The position numbers were made by a program, and so were the translations under genes. This document shows positions 8,764 to 17,515 of a stretch of 64,000 nt of DNA, one piece after another. Each line of letters begins with the position of its first letter. Position 1 is the stretch's first letter. Origin of the DNA: Arenimonas caeni (GTDB taxonomy: Bacteria > Pseudomonadota > Gammaproteobacteria > Xanthomonadales > Xanthomonadaceae); the NCBI RefSeq assembly GCF_003024235.1, contig NZ_KZ679085.1, positions 237,776-301,775 on the forward strand. Reading direction: 5' to 3'. The notes below the pieces were generated by a model. It searched no databases and was not told where the DNA came from. It saw only the letters and a list, made by a program, of their open reading frames with translations.

Positions 8764-9852
8764 ATGGCCCACGCCCGCTCCTGGACCGCGCACATCTCCG
8801 CCCTGCTGGGGCTGTCCTGCCTGGCAGGCGTGCTGTGTTTCCATTTCCCCGAACTGCTCACCAGCCAGGCCTTCCGGCAGGTTTATACCGAGGGGTTCGC
8901 CCGCAGCCTGCTGCTGGGCGGGCTGGTGTCCGCCTTCGCGCTGGGCACGCTGGCCATCCTGCGGGGGCGCGACCGCCGGGTGGCACTGACCGGCGTCGGC
9001 GCCGCCACGCTGGCGGTGCTGCTGGGAGGCGTGCACATCGAGCTGGGCAGCATCGGCCAGACCCCCTGGTCGCTGGGCCTGGACTGGTTCGTGGTGTCGC
9101 TGTTCTTCTCGGCCCTGGTGTTCGTGCCGATCGAGCGCCTGCTCGGACGCGTGCCGCTTTTGCCGCTGCGGCCCGAGTGGCGCACCGACCTGGCCTACTT
9201 CTTCGCCAGCCACGTCGGCGTGCAGTTCATCCTGCTCATGGTCACGGCCTGGACCAGCGGGGTGGCGGCCCTGGTGGCCTTCCCGGCGCTGTCGGCGGCG
9301 ATCCAGTCGCTGCCGGCCTGGCTGCAGTTCCTGCTGGCGGTACTGTGCGCCGACCTCGCCCAGGCGCTCGCGCATCGGACCTACCACCGCCAGGCCTGGC
9401 TCTGGCGCGTGCACGCGGTGCACCACAGCAGCCGGCACCTGGACTGGCTGGCCGGCTCGCGCATGCACCTGCTCGAGATCCTGCTCACCCGCGGGCTGGT
9501 GCTGCTGCCGCTGGTGCTGCTGGGCTTCTCGCCGGGCGTGGTCAACGCCTACGTGATCCTGGTGGGCCTGCAGGCGGTGCTGGCGCACGCCAACCTCGGC
9601 CTGCGCTTCGGCTGGCTCGAGTACGTGCTGGTGCTGCCGCGCTACCACCACTGGCACCACGCGCGCCGCGCCGACTACACCGACGCCAACTACGCCATCC
9701 ACCTGCCGCTGGTGGACATGCTGATGGGCACCTTCCGGCTGCCCCGCGACGGCAGCTGGCCGGAGGAATACGGCGTGATGGAGGCCGGCTCGGTGCCGGC
9801 GGGCTTCTGGCGCCAGCACCTGGCGCCGTTCCTGCCCCGGCGGGACGGCTGA
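8764..9852 (+). CDS. Sterol desaturase / fatty acid hydroxylase family membrane protein
   Basis: A 362-residue integral membrane protein with roughly seven or eight hydrophobic segments. It carries the His clusters of the di-iron fatty acid hydroxylase superfamily: HRTYH, HAVHHSSRH and HHWHHARRADY. An N-terminal extension of about 130 residues with several membrane spans precedes the catalytic domain. The start is ATG 8764, preceded by GAAGGTGG; earlier in-frame ATGs overlap the neighbouring minus-strand gene. The reaction is probably oxygen-dependent hydroxylation or desaturation of a lipid; substrate is not predictable. Confidence 0.85.
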   Translation: MAHARSWTAHISALLGLSCLAGVLCFHFPELLTSQAFRQVYTEGFARSLLLGGLVSAFALGTLAILRGRDRRVALTGVGAATLAVLLGGVHIELGSIGQTPWSLGLDWFVVSLFFSALVFVPIERLLGRVPLLPLRPEWRTDLAYFFASHVGVQFILLMVTAWTSGVAALVAFPALSAAIQSLPAWLQFLLAVLCADLAQALAHRTYHRQAWLWRVHAVHHSSRHLDWLAGSRMHLLEILLTRGLVLLPLVLLGFSPGVVNAYVILVGLQAVLAHANLGLRFGWLEYVLVLPRYHHWHHARRADYTDANYAIHLPLVDMLMGTFRLPRDGSWPEEYGVMEAGSVPAGFWRQHLAPFLPRRDG

Positions 9853-9860
9853 GGCCGGAC

Positions 9861-10307
9861 TCAGTCCAGGCCGAGCAGGCGCTGGTGGTCGACCAGGATG
9901 CAGCGGTCCTGCACCACGTCGATGCCGGCGGCCAGCAGTGCCGCCGCGAAGGCGTCGTCGCGGATGCCCAGCTGCAGCCAGACGGCCGGCGGGCGCTTGG
10001 CCAGGATGTCGTCCAGGTGCGGCGCCAGGTCCTTCGGGCGCCGGAAGACGTTCACCAGGTCGATGTCGCCGGGAATGTCGGCCAGCCGGCGATACACCGG
10101 CTGGCCGAGGATGCGCTCGACCTCGGGGTAGTACACCGGCACCGGCACGATCTCGTAGCCGGCGCGCTCCATGTAGCGCGGCACGTCGATGGACGGCTGG
10201 CCGCGCTGGGCCTCGGTTTTGATGCCGAGCACGGCGATGCGCCGTGCCCGCAGGAGCAGGGCCTTGAGCCCGGCGTCGTCGTCGATGAGCTTGCCGGGCG
10301 TGGCCAT
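9861..10307 (-). CDS. CoA-binding domain protein (YccU-like)
   Basis: A 148-residue single Rossmann-type CoA-binding domain. RIAVLGIKTEAQRGQPS at about 23-39 matches the phosphate-binding loop region of the YccU family, followed by VPRYMERAGYEIVPVPVYYP and DLVNVFRRP. The molecular role of this family is poorly defined. It starts one base before the slyD stop region (1-bp gap), so it is translated from the slyD transcript. Confidence 0.85.
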   Translation of the reverse strand: MATPGKLIDDDAGLKALLLRARRIAVLGIKTEAQRGQPSIDVPRYMERAGYEIVPVPVYYPEVERILGQPVYRRLADIPGDIDLVNVFRRPKDLAPHLDDILAKRPPAVWLQLGIRDDAFAAALLAAGIDVVQDRCILVDHQRLLGLD

Positions 10308-10308
10308 G

Positions 10309-10791
10309 TCAGTGGTGGTGGCCGCCGGCGCCGTGCACGTGGCCGTGGGCCAGTTCCTCGACGCTGGCGTCGCGCACTTCCACCACCTCGATGGCGAAGT
10401 GCAGGTTCTGGCCGGCCAGCGGGTGGTTGCCGTCGACGGTGACCATGCCGTCCTCGATCTTGGCGATGACCACCGAGATCGCGCCCTGCGGGGTCTGCGC
10501 CTGGAAGGCCATGCCCACCTCGAGTTCGTCCACGCCCTGGAAGGCCTCGCGCGGCACGGTCTGGATCAGCATCTCGTTCGGGGTGCCATAGCCCTCCTCG
10601 GGCGAGACGACCACGTCGAACTTGTCGCCGGCGCTGCGGCCCTCGAGCGCCTTCTCCAGGCCCGGGACGATGTTGCCGGCGCCATGCAGGTAGGCCAGCG
10701 GCTGGGCACCGGCGGACGAATCGATCACCTTGCCGGCGTCATCGGTGAGGGTGTAGTGGAAGGTCGCGACGGTGCGCTCGGCGATCTGCAT
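10309..10791 (-). CDS. slyD: FKBP-type peptidyl-prolyl isomerase SlyD
   Basis: A 160-residue FKBP with the SlyD insert-in-flap architecture: FKBP halves around residues 1-68 and 130-150, and the chaperone IF domain between. YLHGAGNIVPGLEKAL and SPEEGYG are family motifs. The C-terminus is a short His-rich tail (HGHVHGAGGHHH), much shorter than the metal-binding tail of E. coli SlyD but still able to bind Ni/Zn. It works as a cytosolic prolyl isomerase, chaperone and possibly nickel donor. First gene of a two-gene operon. Confidence 0.93.
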   Translation of the reverse strand: MQIAERTVATFHYTLTDDAGKVIDSSAGAQPLAYLHGAGNIVPGLEKALEGRSAGDKFDVVVSPEEGYGTPNEMLIQTVPREAFQGVDELEVGMAFQAQTPQGAISVVIAKIEDGMVTVDGNHPLAGQNLHFAIEVVEVRDASVEELAHGHVHGAGGHHH

Positions 10792-10900
10792 TGAGGATCC
10801 TTGGGGAACGAGGGGGAGAGCCGGCCGGGAACCCGGCGGCGGAGAACAATCGGGGGCATAGGCTAGGCCATGGCCCCCGCGGGCGCAAATTTGCCGCCCT

Positions 10901-10935
10901 CAAAAGCGAGGCCCCGGTCGTCGCCGACCGGGGCC
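10901..10935 (-). terminator. Rho-independent terminator of the second cold-shock gene
   Basis: Minus-strand stem GGCCCCGGTC with its perfect complement (10926-10935 pairs with 10910-10919, six-base loop) followed by a short TCGCTTTTG tail. It lies 23 bp past the cold-shock stop. Confidence 0.8.
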
Positions 10936-10958
10936 CCGATATGCCGCGGGAAGGCGCC

Positions 10959-11168
10959 TTACAGCGGCTGCACTTCGTCCGCCTGCATGCCCTTCTGGCC
11001 CTTGACGAGCTTGAAGGTGACCTTCTGGCCTTCCTGCAGGGACTTGAAGCCGGTGCCCTGGATGGAACGGAAGTGGACGAACACGTCCTCGCCGTTCTCG
11101 GGGGTGATGAAACCAAAGCCCTTGGCGTCGTTGAACCACTTCACGGTGCCGGTCTGACGGTCAGACAT
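10959..11168 (-). CDS. Cold-shock protein, CspA family (copy 2)
   Basis: A 69-residue cold-shock domain differing from copy 1 at only five positions (I6T, S22T, R23P, S51T, M69L). RNP1 and RNP2 are intact. AAGGAAT precedes the ATG by 6 bp. The DNA is also closely similar, suggesting recent duplication or gene conversion. It has its own terminator and an AT-richer leader of its own, so the two copies may differ in regulation rather than function. Confidence 0.95.
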   Translation of the reverse strand: MSDRQTGTVKWFNDAKGFGFITPENGEDVFVHFRSIQGTGFKSLQEGQKVTFKLVKGQKGMQADEVQPL

Positions 11169-11275
11169 ATCTCATTCCTTGTAACAATTAAGGTTGGGTA
11201 CCCACGATCAGCCAGGCTACCCGGCAACCGCAGTGCGCCCACCCTACCCGCTTACGACGGGGAAAGCGAATGCTT

Positions 11276-11281
11276 TAGAAT
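11276..11281 (+). promoter_or_regulatory. Candidate -10 element for fpr
   Basis: TAGAAT lies 60 bp upstream of the fpr start in a locally AT-rich stretch. An 18-bp spacer separates it from TTACGA (11252-11257), a poor -35. Plausible but unproven. Confidence 0.35.
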
Positions 11282-11341
11282 AGTGGACTGCCGGATCGCC
11301 CGCCGCCGCCCGCCGATCCCCCACTTCCCCACGGGATTCCG

Positions 11342-12118
11342 ATGTCCGCCTTCGCCACCGAGCGGGTCCTGACCGTACGGCACTGGACCGACGCGTATTT
11401 CAGCTTCACCACCACCCGGGACGACGGGCTGCGCTTCGACAACGGCCAGTTCGTGATGATCGGCCTGGAGGTCAACGGCCGGCCGCTGATGCGCGCCTAT
11501 TCGATCGCCAGCGCCAACTGGGAAGAGCACCTGGAATTCTTCTCGATCAAGGTGCCCGACGGCCCGCTCACCTCGCGCCTGCAGCACATCCAGCCGGGCG
11601 ACGACCTGCTGGTGAGCCGCAAGCCCACCGGCACCCTGCTCATCTCCGACCTGCACCCGGGCCGCAACCTCTACCTGCTGGCCACCGGCACGGGCCTGGC
11701 GCCCTTCCTGGGCGTGATCAAGGACCCGGAGACCTACGAGCGCTTCGACCGGGTCATCCTGACGCACGGCGTGCGCAACGTGGCCGACCTGGCCTACCAC
11801 GACTACATCACCCGGGAGCTGCCGCGGCACGAGTACCTGGGCGAGGTGATCAGCCAGAAGCTGCTGTACTACCCGGCCGTCAGCCGCGAGCCCTTCCGCC
11901 ACCCGGGCCGGCTGACGACCCTGATGGAATCGGGCCAGATGATGCGCGACCTCGGCATCGAGCCGCTCGACGGCGAGAAGGACCGCGCCATGATCTGCGG
12001 CAGCCCGCAGATGCTGGCCGACTTCCGCACCCTGCTCGACGCCCGCGGCTTCAACGCCGCGCCGCGCATCGGCACGCCCGGCCAGTACGTCTTCGAGCGC
12101 GCCTTCGTCGAGAAGTAA
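11342..12118 (+). CDS. fpr: Ferredoxin/flavodoxin-NADP(+) reductase
   Basis: A 258-residue bacterial FNR. The FAD-binding motif RAYSIAS is at about 57-63, the FAD/NADP contact GTGLAPF at about 119-125, and a CGSPQM block at about 219. The C-terminus VFERAFVEK is of the subclass I type, ending with extra residues after the aromatic. It shuttles electrons between NADPH and ferredoxin or flavodoxin, for example for Fe-S repair and radical enzymes. It is convergent with glutathione peroxidase, the stops 4 bp apart. Confidence 0.93.
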   Translation: MSAFATERVLTVRHWTDAYFSFTTTRDDGLRFDNGQFVMIGLEVNGRPLMRAYSIASANWEEHLEFFSIKVPDGPLTSRLQHIQPGDDLLVSRKPTGTLLISDLHPGRNLYLLATGTGLAPFLGVIKDPETYERFDRVILTHGVRNVADLAYHDYITRELPRHEYLGEVISQKLLYYPAVSREPFRHPGRLTTLMESGQMMRDLGIEPLDGEKDRAMICGSPQMLADFRTLLDARGFNAAPRIGTPGQYVFERAFVEK

Positions 12119-12122
12119 GGCC

Positions 12123-12602
12123 TTACAGCGCCTTTTCGATGTCCTTGCGGATCGACTCGGGCTTGTCCGTCGGCGCGTAGCGCTTGAGCACCTTGCCGTC
12201 GCGGCCGACCAGGAACTTGGTGAAGTTCCACTTGATCGCCTCCAGGCCCAGCAGCCCGGCCTTTTCCGACTTGAGCCACTTCCACAGCGGGTGGGCGTTG
12301 CCGCCGTTGACCTCGACCTTGCCGTACATCGGGAAGCTGACGTCGTAGGTGAGCGAACAGAAGTTGCGGATCTCCTCGGCGTCGCCCGGCTCCTGGTGCC
12401 CGAACTGGTCGCAGGGGAAGCCCAGCACCACCAGGCCGCGGTCGCGGTAGTCGCGCCAGAGCTGCTCCAGGCCCTCGTACTGGGGCGTGAAGCCGCACTT
12501 GGAGGCGGTGTTGACCACCAGCAGCACCTTGCCGCGCAGTTCGTCGAGCGACCGCTCCTGGCCGTCGAGCGTGGTGGCTTTGAAATCGAAGGCGGTGGTC
12601 AT
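12123..12602 (-). CDS. Glutathione/thioredoxin peroxidase (BtuE/GPx family)
   Basis: A 159-residue peroxidase with the thioredoxin fold. The peroxidatic cysteine is Cys36 in ASKCGFTPQ; the GFPCDQFGHQEPG block holds the likely resolving Cys and conserved Gln, and WNFTKFLV carries the catalytic Trp-Asn. It reduces hydrogen and organic peroxides using thioredoxin or glutathione. It has no signal peptide, so it is cytosolic. A lone gene, divergent from the peptidase that follows. Confidence 0.92.
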   Translation of the reverse strand: MTTAFDFKATTLDGQERSLDELRGKVLLVVNTASKCGFTPQYEGLEQLWRDYRDRGLVVLGFPCDQFGHQEPGDAEEIRNFCSLTYDVSFPMYGKVEVNGGNAHPLWKWLKSEKAGLLGLEAIKWNFTKFLVGRDGKVLKRYAPTDKPESIRKDIEKAL

Positions 12603-12766
12603 GGCGGTCTCCGGTGGCGGGCGGCCAGACTAGCGCAAGGCGCCCGCCCGCGGCGCAGGTTTCACATGGCCTTTACGTCCGCCCGGTGTCGCATGCCTTT
12701 CGTCACGGTCGGGCCGGCGGGTCATCGGTTACGCTTCGGAGGTTACCCGTCCCTCGAGGAATCCCG

Positions 12767-14926
12767 ATGAAGTCCAAGCTGTCCCTCGCGCTGGCCGCCG
12801 CCCTGGCCACCGCCACCCCCGGCCTGCTGCATGCCGCAGACGCGCCCGCCCCCGCCCAGGCCGCCGAGCCGGTGTCGGCCAACCCCTTCTTCACGGTTTC
12901 CAGCCTGCCCTACCAGGCGCCGCGCTTCGACCTGATCAGGAACGAGCACTACCAGCCGGCGCTCGAGCGCGGCATGGCCGAGCAGCGCGCCGAAATCGAC
13001 GCGATCGCCGCCAATCCGGACGCGCCGACCTTCGAGAACACCATCGTCGCCATGGAGAAGACCGGCGCCCTGCTCAACCGCACCGCCGCGGTGTTCGGCA
13101 ACCTGGCCGGCGCCCACACCAACCCCGAGATCCAGAAGGTGCAGGCGGCGCTGGCGCCGAAGTTCGCCGCCCACCAGGACGCCATCCTGCTCGACGGCAC
13201 GCTGTTCGCCCGCGTCAAGTCGCTGCACGACCAGCGTGACGCCCTGGGCCTGGACGACCAGTCCAAGCGCCTGCTCGAGCGCTACTACATCGACTTCGTG
13301 CGCGCCGGCGCCAACCTGTCCGACGCCGACAAGGAAACGCTCAAGGCGATGAACGCCGAGCTGGCCAGCCTGGCCACCACCTTCAGCCAGAACGTGCTCA
13401 AGGAAGTGAACACCTCGGGCGTGCTGGTCGAGGACGTGGCCGAACTCGACGGCCTGCCCGCGGAAGCGGTCACCGCCGCCGCCGAGGCCGCCAAGGCCGC
13501 CGGCCACGAGGGCAAGTGGCTGATCGCCCTGCAGAACACTTCCGGCCAGCCGCCGCTGACCAACCTCACCAACCGCGCCCTGCGCCAGCGCATCATGGAA
13601 GCCTCGCTGACGCGCGGCACGCGCGGCAACGAGTACGACAACACCGCCATCGTCGCCAAGGTCGCGCAGCTGCGCGCCGATCGCGCCAGGCTGCTGGGTT
13701 ACGACAACCACGCCCACTATGTGCTCGAGGACGAAACCGCCGGCACCGTGGCGGCCGTCAACAAGCTGCTCTCCGACCTGGCCCCGGCCGCGGTGGCCAA
13801 CGCCCGCAAGGAAGCCGCCGAGATGCAGGCGATCATCGACGCCGAGGGCGGCGGCTTCGAGCTCGGCGCCGCCGACTGGGCCTTCTATGCCGAGAAGGTG
13901 CGCCAGCAGAAGTACGCCTTCGACGAATCGCAGCTGCGCCCCTATTTCGAGATCAACAACGTGCTCGAGAAGGGCGTGTTCTACGCCGCCGGCCAGCTCT
14001 TCGGCCTGCAGTTCAAGGAGCGCAAGGACATCCCGGTCTACCACCCCGACGTGCGCGTCTGGGAGGTGTTCGAGGCCGACGGCAGCCCGCTGGGCCTGTT
14101 CTACGGCGACTTCTACGCCCGCCCGACCAAGCGTGGCGGCGCCTGGATGAACGCCTACGTGCCGCAGAACGGCCTCACCGGCACCCGCCCGGTGGTGGCC
14201 AACCACCAGAACATTCCCAAGCCGTCCGAGGGCCAGCCGACCCTGATGACCTTCGACGAGGTCACCACCATGTTCCACGAGTTCGGCCACGCGCTGCACG
14301 GCCTGTTCTCGGACGTGAAGTACCCGCAGTTCGCCGGCACCTCGGTGCCGCGCGACTTCGTCGAGTACCCGTCGCAGGTCAACGAGATGTGGGCCACCTG
14401 GCCCTCGATCCTGGCCAACTACGCCAAGCACCACCAGACCGGCGAGCCGATCCCGCAGGCCCTGCTGGACAAGGTGCTGGCGGCCGAGCAGTACGGCCAG
14501 GGCCACGCCACCACCGAGTACCTGGCCGCGGCCATGCTCGACCAGGCCATCCACCAGCAGACCGCCGGCAATGTGGCCACCGACGCCCTGGCCTTCGAGG
14601 CGCAGGCGCTCAAGGCGGCCGGCCTGGACTACGCGCCGGTGCCGCCGCGTTACCGCAGCGCCTACTTCTCGCACATCATGGGCGGCTATTCGGCGGGCTA
14701 CTACGCCTACCTGTGGTCTGAGGTGCTCGACGCCGAGTCGGTGGAGTGGTTCAAGGAGAACGGCGGCCTCAAGCGCGAGAACGGCGACCACTTCCGCCGC
14801 ACCCTGCTCTCGCAGGGCGGCAGCAAGGACGCCATGCAGCTGTTCCGCGACTTCCGCGGCCGCGACCCGGAAGTCCGCCCGCTGCTGGTCCGCCGCGGCC
14901 TGGACGAGGCGATCGGCGACGAGTAA
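12767..14926 (+). CDS. dcp: Peptidyl-dipeptidase, M3 family, periplasmic
   Basis: A 719-residue M3 metallopeptidase that removes C-terminal dipeptides. The zinc motif HEFGHALHG lies at about 503-511, with the downstream Glu in a region including FVEYPSQ. The N-terminus is a signal peptide ending LHAADA at about residue 24, so unlike cytosolic E. coli Dcp it is exported. The start at 12767 is supported by a GAGGA 6 bp upstream; the longer open frame overlaps the glutathione peroxidase promoter. Length fits the Dcp subfamily. A terminator follows immediately. Confidence 0.92.
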   Translation: MKSKLSLALAAALATATPGLLHAADAPAPAQAAEPVSANPFFTVSSLPYQAPRFDLIRNEHYQPALERGMAEQRAEIDAIAANPDAPTFENTIVAMEKTGALLNRTAAVFGNLAGAHTNPEIQKVQAALAPKFAAHQDAILLDGTLFARVKSLHDQRDALGLDDQSKRLLERYYIDFVRAGANLSDADKETLKAMNAELASLATTFSQNVLKEVNTSGVLVEDVAELDGLPAEAVTAAAEAAKAAGHEGKWLIALQNTSGQPPLTNLTNRALRQRIMEASLTRGTRGNEYDNTAIVAKVAQLRADRARLLGYDNHAHYVLEDETAGTVAAVNKLLSDLAPAAVANARKEAAEMQAIIDAEGGGFELGAADWAFYAEKVRQQKYAFDESQLRPYFEINNVLEKGVFYAAGQLFGLQFKERKDIPVYHPDVRVWEVFEADGSPLGLFYGDFYARPTKRGGAWMNAYVPQNGLTGTRPVVANHQNIPKPSEGQPTLMTFDEVTTMFHEFGHALHGLFSDVKYPQFAGTSVPRDFVEYPSQVNEMWATWPSILANYAKHHQTGEPIPQALLDKVLAAEQYGQGHATTEYLAAAMLDQAIHQQTAGNVATDALAFEAQALKAAGLDYAPVPPRYRSAYFSHIMGGYSAGYYAYLWSEVLDAESVEWFKENGGLKRENGDHFRRTLLSQGGSKDAMQLFRDFRGRDPEVRPLLVRRGLDEAIGDE

Positions 14927-14944
14927 GCCCCCGCTTCGTGGCAC

Positions 14945-14982
14945 AAAAAAACCGCCCGGATCGCTCCGGGCGGTTTTCTTTT
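14945..14982. terminator. Bidirectional rho-independent terminator
   Basis: AACCGCCCGGA (14950-14960) pairs perfectly with TCCGGGCGGTT (14965-14975) around TCGC. It is flanked by an A-run on the left and TTCTTTT on the right, so it can serve both the peptidase gene and the convergent gene ending at 14999. Confidence 0.92.
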
Positions 14983-14998
14983 GGGCCGGGCGCGGGGC

Positions 14999-15451
14999 TC
15001 AGGCGTTGCGCTGGCAGGCGCGCAGCTCCTTGTTGAGCACCTCGGCCTTGGAGACGTACTGCTTGGCCAGCACGCGCACCACGAAGCTGTGCTCGCGGTC
15101 GAGCACGACCTTCTGGAAAGTCGTCTGCAGCTGGCCTTCGATCTCGGCCATGCGGGTGAAGCGCTCGGCCGGCGACTCCGGCCACTGCTTGCGCATGCCG
15201 GCGTAGACCTTGCTCAGCTCGCCCAGCGCGCTCGCCGGCTTCTTGGCGGTGGTCTTCTTCGCCTTGGCCTTCGGGGCCGGCTTCACTTCACCCGAGAGCT
15301 CCGCCGCCAGTTCCGACTTGGCCTTGGCCAGTTTCGCGAACAAGGCGCTGACCTTTTTGTCTTTCACCTTCTGGGCCGCTTCTTCGTAGAACGCGGTGCC
15401 ATCCTCGCTGATGTCGATCAGGTCGGAAATGCTGCTGCTGGTGTCGGTCAT
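14999..15451 (-). CDS. DUF2383/PA2169-like helical-bundle protein with Lys/Ala linker
   Basis: A 150-residue, strongly helical soluble protein. The first 55 residues (ISEDGTAFYEEAAQKV and FAKLAKAKSELAAEL) look like the ferritin-like DUF2383/PA2169 four-helix family. A basic low-complexity insert, PAPKAKAKKTTAKKPAS, interrupts it at about 58-75, then helices resume. The function of this family is unknown; some members are stress-induced. It is convergent with dcp across the shared terminator. A TTGAAA/TAACCT pair at 15657-15652 and 15633-15628 is a possible promoter. Confidence 0.7.
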   Translation of the reverse strand: MTDTSSSISDLIDISEDGTAFYEEAAQKVKDKKVSALFAKLAKAKSELAAELSGEVKPAPKAKAKKTTAKKPASALGELSKVYAGMRKQWPESPAERFTRMAEIEGQLQTTFQKVVLDREHSFVVRVLAKQYVSKAEVLNKELRACQRNA

Positions 15452-15627
15452 GCGGCGCTCCTTGGCGTGATGAAAGGACAGCGCGATCGTCCCGCCACCC
15501 AGACCAGGCGACGGAATGCCCCGGGAAGCAGGGCCAGGCGATCACGAAGGAAAGCTCTTGCAGGCGTTCCGCCGGACCATGGGTCGGTTTGGAACGCGTT
15601 AAGGATACGCCCCGGGCCGTAAAAATT

Positions 15628-15657
15628 AGGTTATCCGGATGGCCATCGCCGTTTCAA
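15628..15657 (-). promoter_or_regulatory. Candidate promoter of the DUF2383-like gene
   Basis: On the minus strand TTGAAA (15657-15652) is followed after 18 bp by TAACCT (15633-15628). It lies in an AT-rich island of an otherwise GC-rich 256-bp gap. The -10 is weak; this is a motif call only. Confidence 0.35.
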
Positions 15658-15707
15658 ACGCATGAAAGAAACCGCTTCACGGACGATGACTGCACGTTAG
15701 CAGACAT

Positions 15708-16217
15708 TCAACGCGAATAGGACCATGACAGCATCCGCCCCTGCCGGTAGGGCATCACCCCGTGGAAGGGCCGGGGGTCGCCATCGAAGACCAGGGGCAG
15801 GAAATGCCGGTCGCCTTCCCACAGCGGCAGCTCCCCCAGCCGGTCCAGGTCGACCCAGTGCAGGTCGCCCTCGGCATTGCTCGCGGGGGGCTCGCCGCGG
15901 AAGCGGTCGATGAGGAAGATGAAACCCAGCCAGTCCTCGCCCTGCTTGCCGAAGCCGGGCCAGCTGATCGTGCCGCGCAGCTGCAGCGACTCGCACTCGA
16001 TGCCCGCTTCTTCGTGGATTTCGCGGCGCATTCCCGCCATCACGTCCTCGTCGGCCTCGAGCTTGCCGCCCAGGCCGTTGTACTTGCCCAGGTGGTTGTC
16101 GCCGGGACGGGCGTTGCGGTGGACCATCAGGCAGCGGCGGCGGTCGGGCGAGAGCACATAGCCCAGGGTGGCGACGATTGGGGTATACGGCACGGCGGGT
16201 CTCGGCTTGAAGGGCAA
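15708..16217 (-). CDS. Nudix hydrolase, MutT-like
   Basis: A 169-residue Nudix hydrolase. The Nudix box runs from GGKLEADEDV to REIHEEAGI at about 51-73 with all catalytic Glu/Arg residues present (REIHEEAG). The combination of GYVLSPDRRRCLMVHR near the N-terminus and SWPGFGKQGEDWLGFIF afterwards resembles the 8-oxo-dGTP diphosphatase branch, but substrate is not certain. It is divergent from the flavoprotein gene with a 20-bp gap. Confidence 0.87.
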   Translation of the reverse strand: MPFKPRPAVPYTPIVATLGYVLSPDRRRCLMVHRNARPGDNHLGKYNGLGGKLEADEDVMAGMRREIHEEAGIECESLQLRGTISWPGFGKQGEDWLGFIFLIDRFRGEPPASNAEGDLHWVDLDRLGELPLWEGDRHFLPLVFDGDPRPFHGVMPYRQGRMLSWSYSR

Positions 16218-16237
16218 AGGCCAAGCATAATCGCCCC

Positions 16238-17515
16238 ATGCACGTGACTCCCCTGCCCGGCCTCGCCATCGTCGGCGGCGGCCCCGCCGGCCTGATGGCC
16301 GCCGAAGCCGCCCGCGCCGAAGGCGTCGACGTGGACCTGTTCGATGCCATGGGCTCGGTGGGCCGCAAGGTGCTGATCGCCGGCAAGGGCGGCCTCAACC
16401 TCACCCACTCGGAAGGTTTCGAATCCTTCGTCGGCCGCTACGGCGGGCGCAGCGCCAGCGTGCGCCGCTGGCTCGAGGCCTTCGGCGCCGACGACCTTCG
16501 TCAATGGGCCCGCGGCCTGGGCATCGAGACCTTCGTCGGCAGTTCCGGCCGGGTCTTTCCCTCCGACCTCAAGGCCGCGCCCCTGCTGCGCGGCTGGGTG
16601 CGGCGCCTGCGCGAACAGGGCGTGCGCTTCCACCTTCGCCACCGCTGGACCGGCTTCGGCGAAGGCGGCGCGCTGCGCTTCGATACGCCCGAGGGCCCTC
16701 GCAGCTTCCGCGCCGGCGCGACGGTGCTGGCGCTGGGCGGCGGCAGCTGGCCGCAGCTGGGCTCCGACGGCGCCTGGGCCCCGATGCTGGCCGACGCCGG
16801 CTTCGACGTCGCGCCGCTGCAGCCGGCCAACTGCGGCTTCGACGCCGGCTGGAGCGAGCACTTCGCCAGCCGGCACGCCGGCGCCCCGCTCAAGCCGGTG
16901 CGCCTGGCCCTGGGCTGGGAGTCACCGCTGCGCTGGCGCCAGGGCGAGTGCGTGGCCACTGCCACCGGCCTCGAGGGCAGCCTGGTGTATGCGCTGTCGG
17001 CGGCGCTGCGCGAGCGCATCACGCAGCACGGCGAGGCCCTGCTGCTGGCCGACCTGGTGCCCGGCCGCGACGTCGCCCGCCTGGCCCGCGACCTTGCCCG
17101 CCCGCGCAACGGCCGCAGCCTCAGCGAGCACCTGCGCCGACAGGCCGGGCTGTCGGGCGCCAAGGCCGGGCTGCTGCGCGAATGCCTGCCCGCCGAAGTG
17201 CTCAACGGCGAGCCGGCCGGGCTCGCGGCCGCGATCAAGGCCCTGCCGATCCGGCTCACGGCGGCGCGGCCCATCGCCGAAGCCATCTCCAGCGCCGGCG
17301 GCCTGCGGCTGGAGGCACTCGACGACGACCTGATGGTCCGCGACCACCCGGGCCTGTTCGCCGCCGGCGAGATGCTCGACTGGGAAGCGCCGACCGGTGG
17401 TTACCTGCTCACCGCCTGCCACGCCAGCGGCCTGCTGGCCGGGCGCGCCGCGGCGCGCTGGCTGGCGCGGGGCGGTGACGGCTCAGTCGGCGGGCAGCGC
17501 CTCGGGGTCGGCTGA
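16238..17515 (+). CDS. HI0933/YhiN-like flavoprotein (TIGR03862 type)
   Basis: A 425-residue FAD-dependent oxidoreductase. The dinucleotide fold is IVGGGPAGLMAAE at about 8-20, with the family marker GKGGLNLTHSE at about 49-59, ALGGGSWPQLGSDG, and the C-terminal FAD loop GLFAAGEMLDWEAPTGGYL. This matches the HI0933/BaiN-like family, in the PP_4765 branch; the natural substrate is unknown. Its last 33 bp overlap the end of the convergent FKBP gene. Confidence 0.87.
   Translation: MHVTPLPGLAIVGGGPAGLMAAEAARAEGVDVDLFDAMGSVGRKVLIAGKGGLNLTHSEGFESFVGRYGGRSASVRRWLEAFGADDLRQWARGLGIETFVGSSGRVFPSDLKAAPLLRGWVRRLREQGVRFHLRHRWTGFGEGGALRFDTPEGPRSFRAGATVLALGGGSWPQLGSDGAWAPMLADAGFDVAPLQPANCGFDAGWSEHFASRHAGAPLKPVRLALGWESPLRWRQGECVATATGLEGSLVYALSAALRERITQHGEALLLADLVPGRDVARLARDLARPRNGRSLSEHLRRQAGLSGAKAGLLRECLPAEVLNGEPAGLAAAIKALPIRLTAARPIAEAISSAGGLRLEALDDDLMVRDHPGLFAAGEMLDWEAPTGGYLLTACHASGLLAGRAAARWLARGGDGSVGGQRLGVG

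Noticed and set aside
12743..14944. A 733-codon minus-strand frame opposite dcp
   Set aside because: Antisense of a clearly identified M3 peptidase, with low-complexity Val/Leu/Gly/Arg content.
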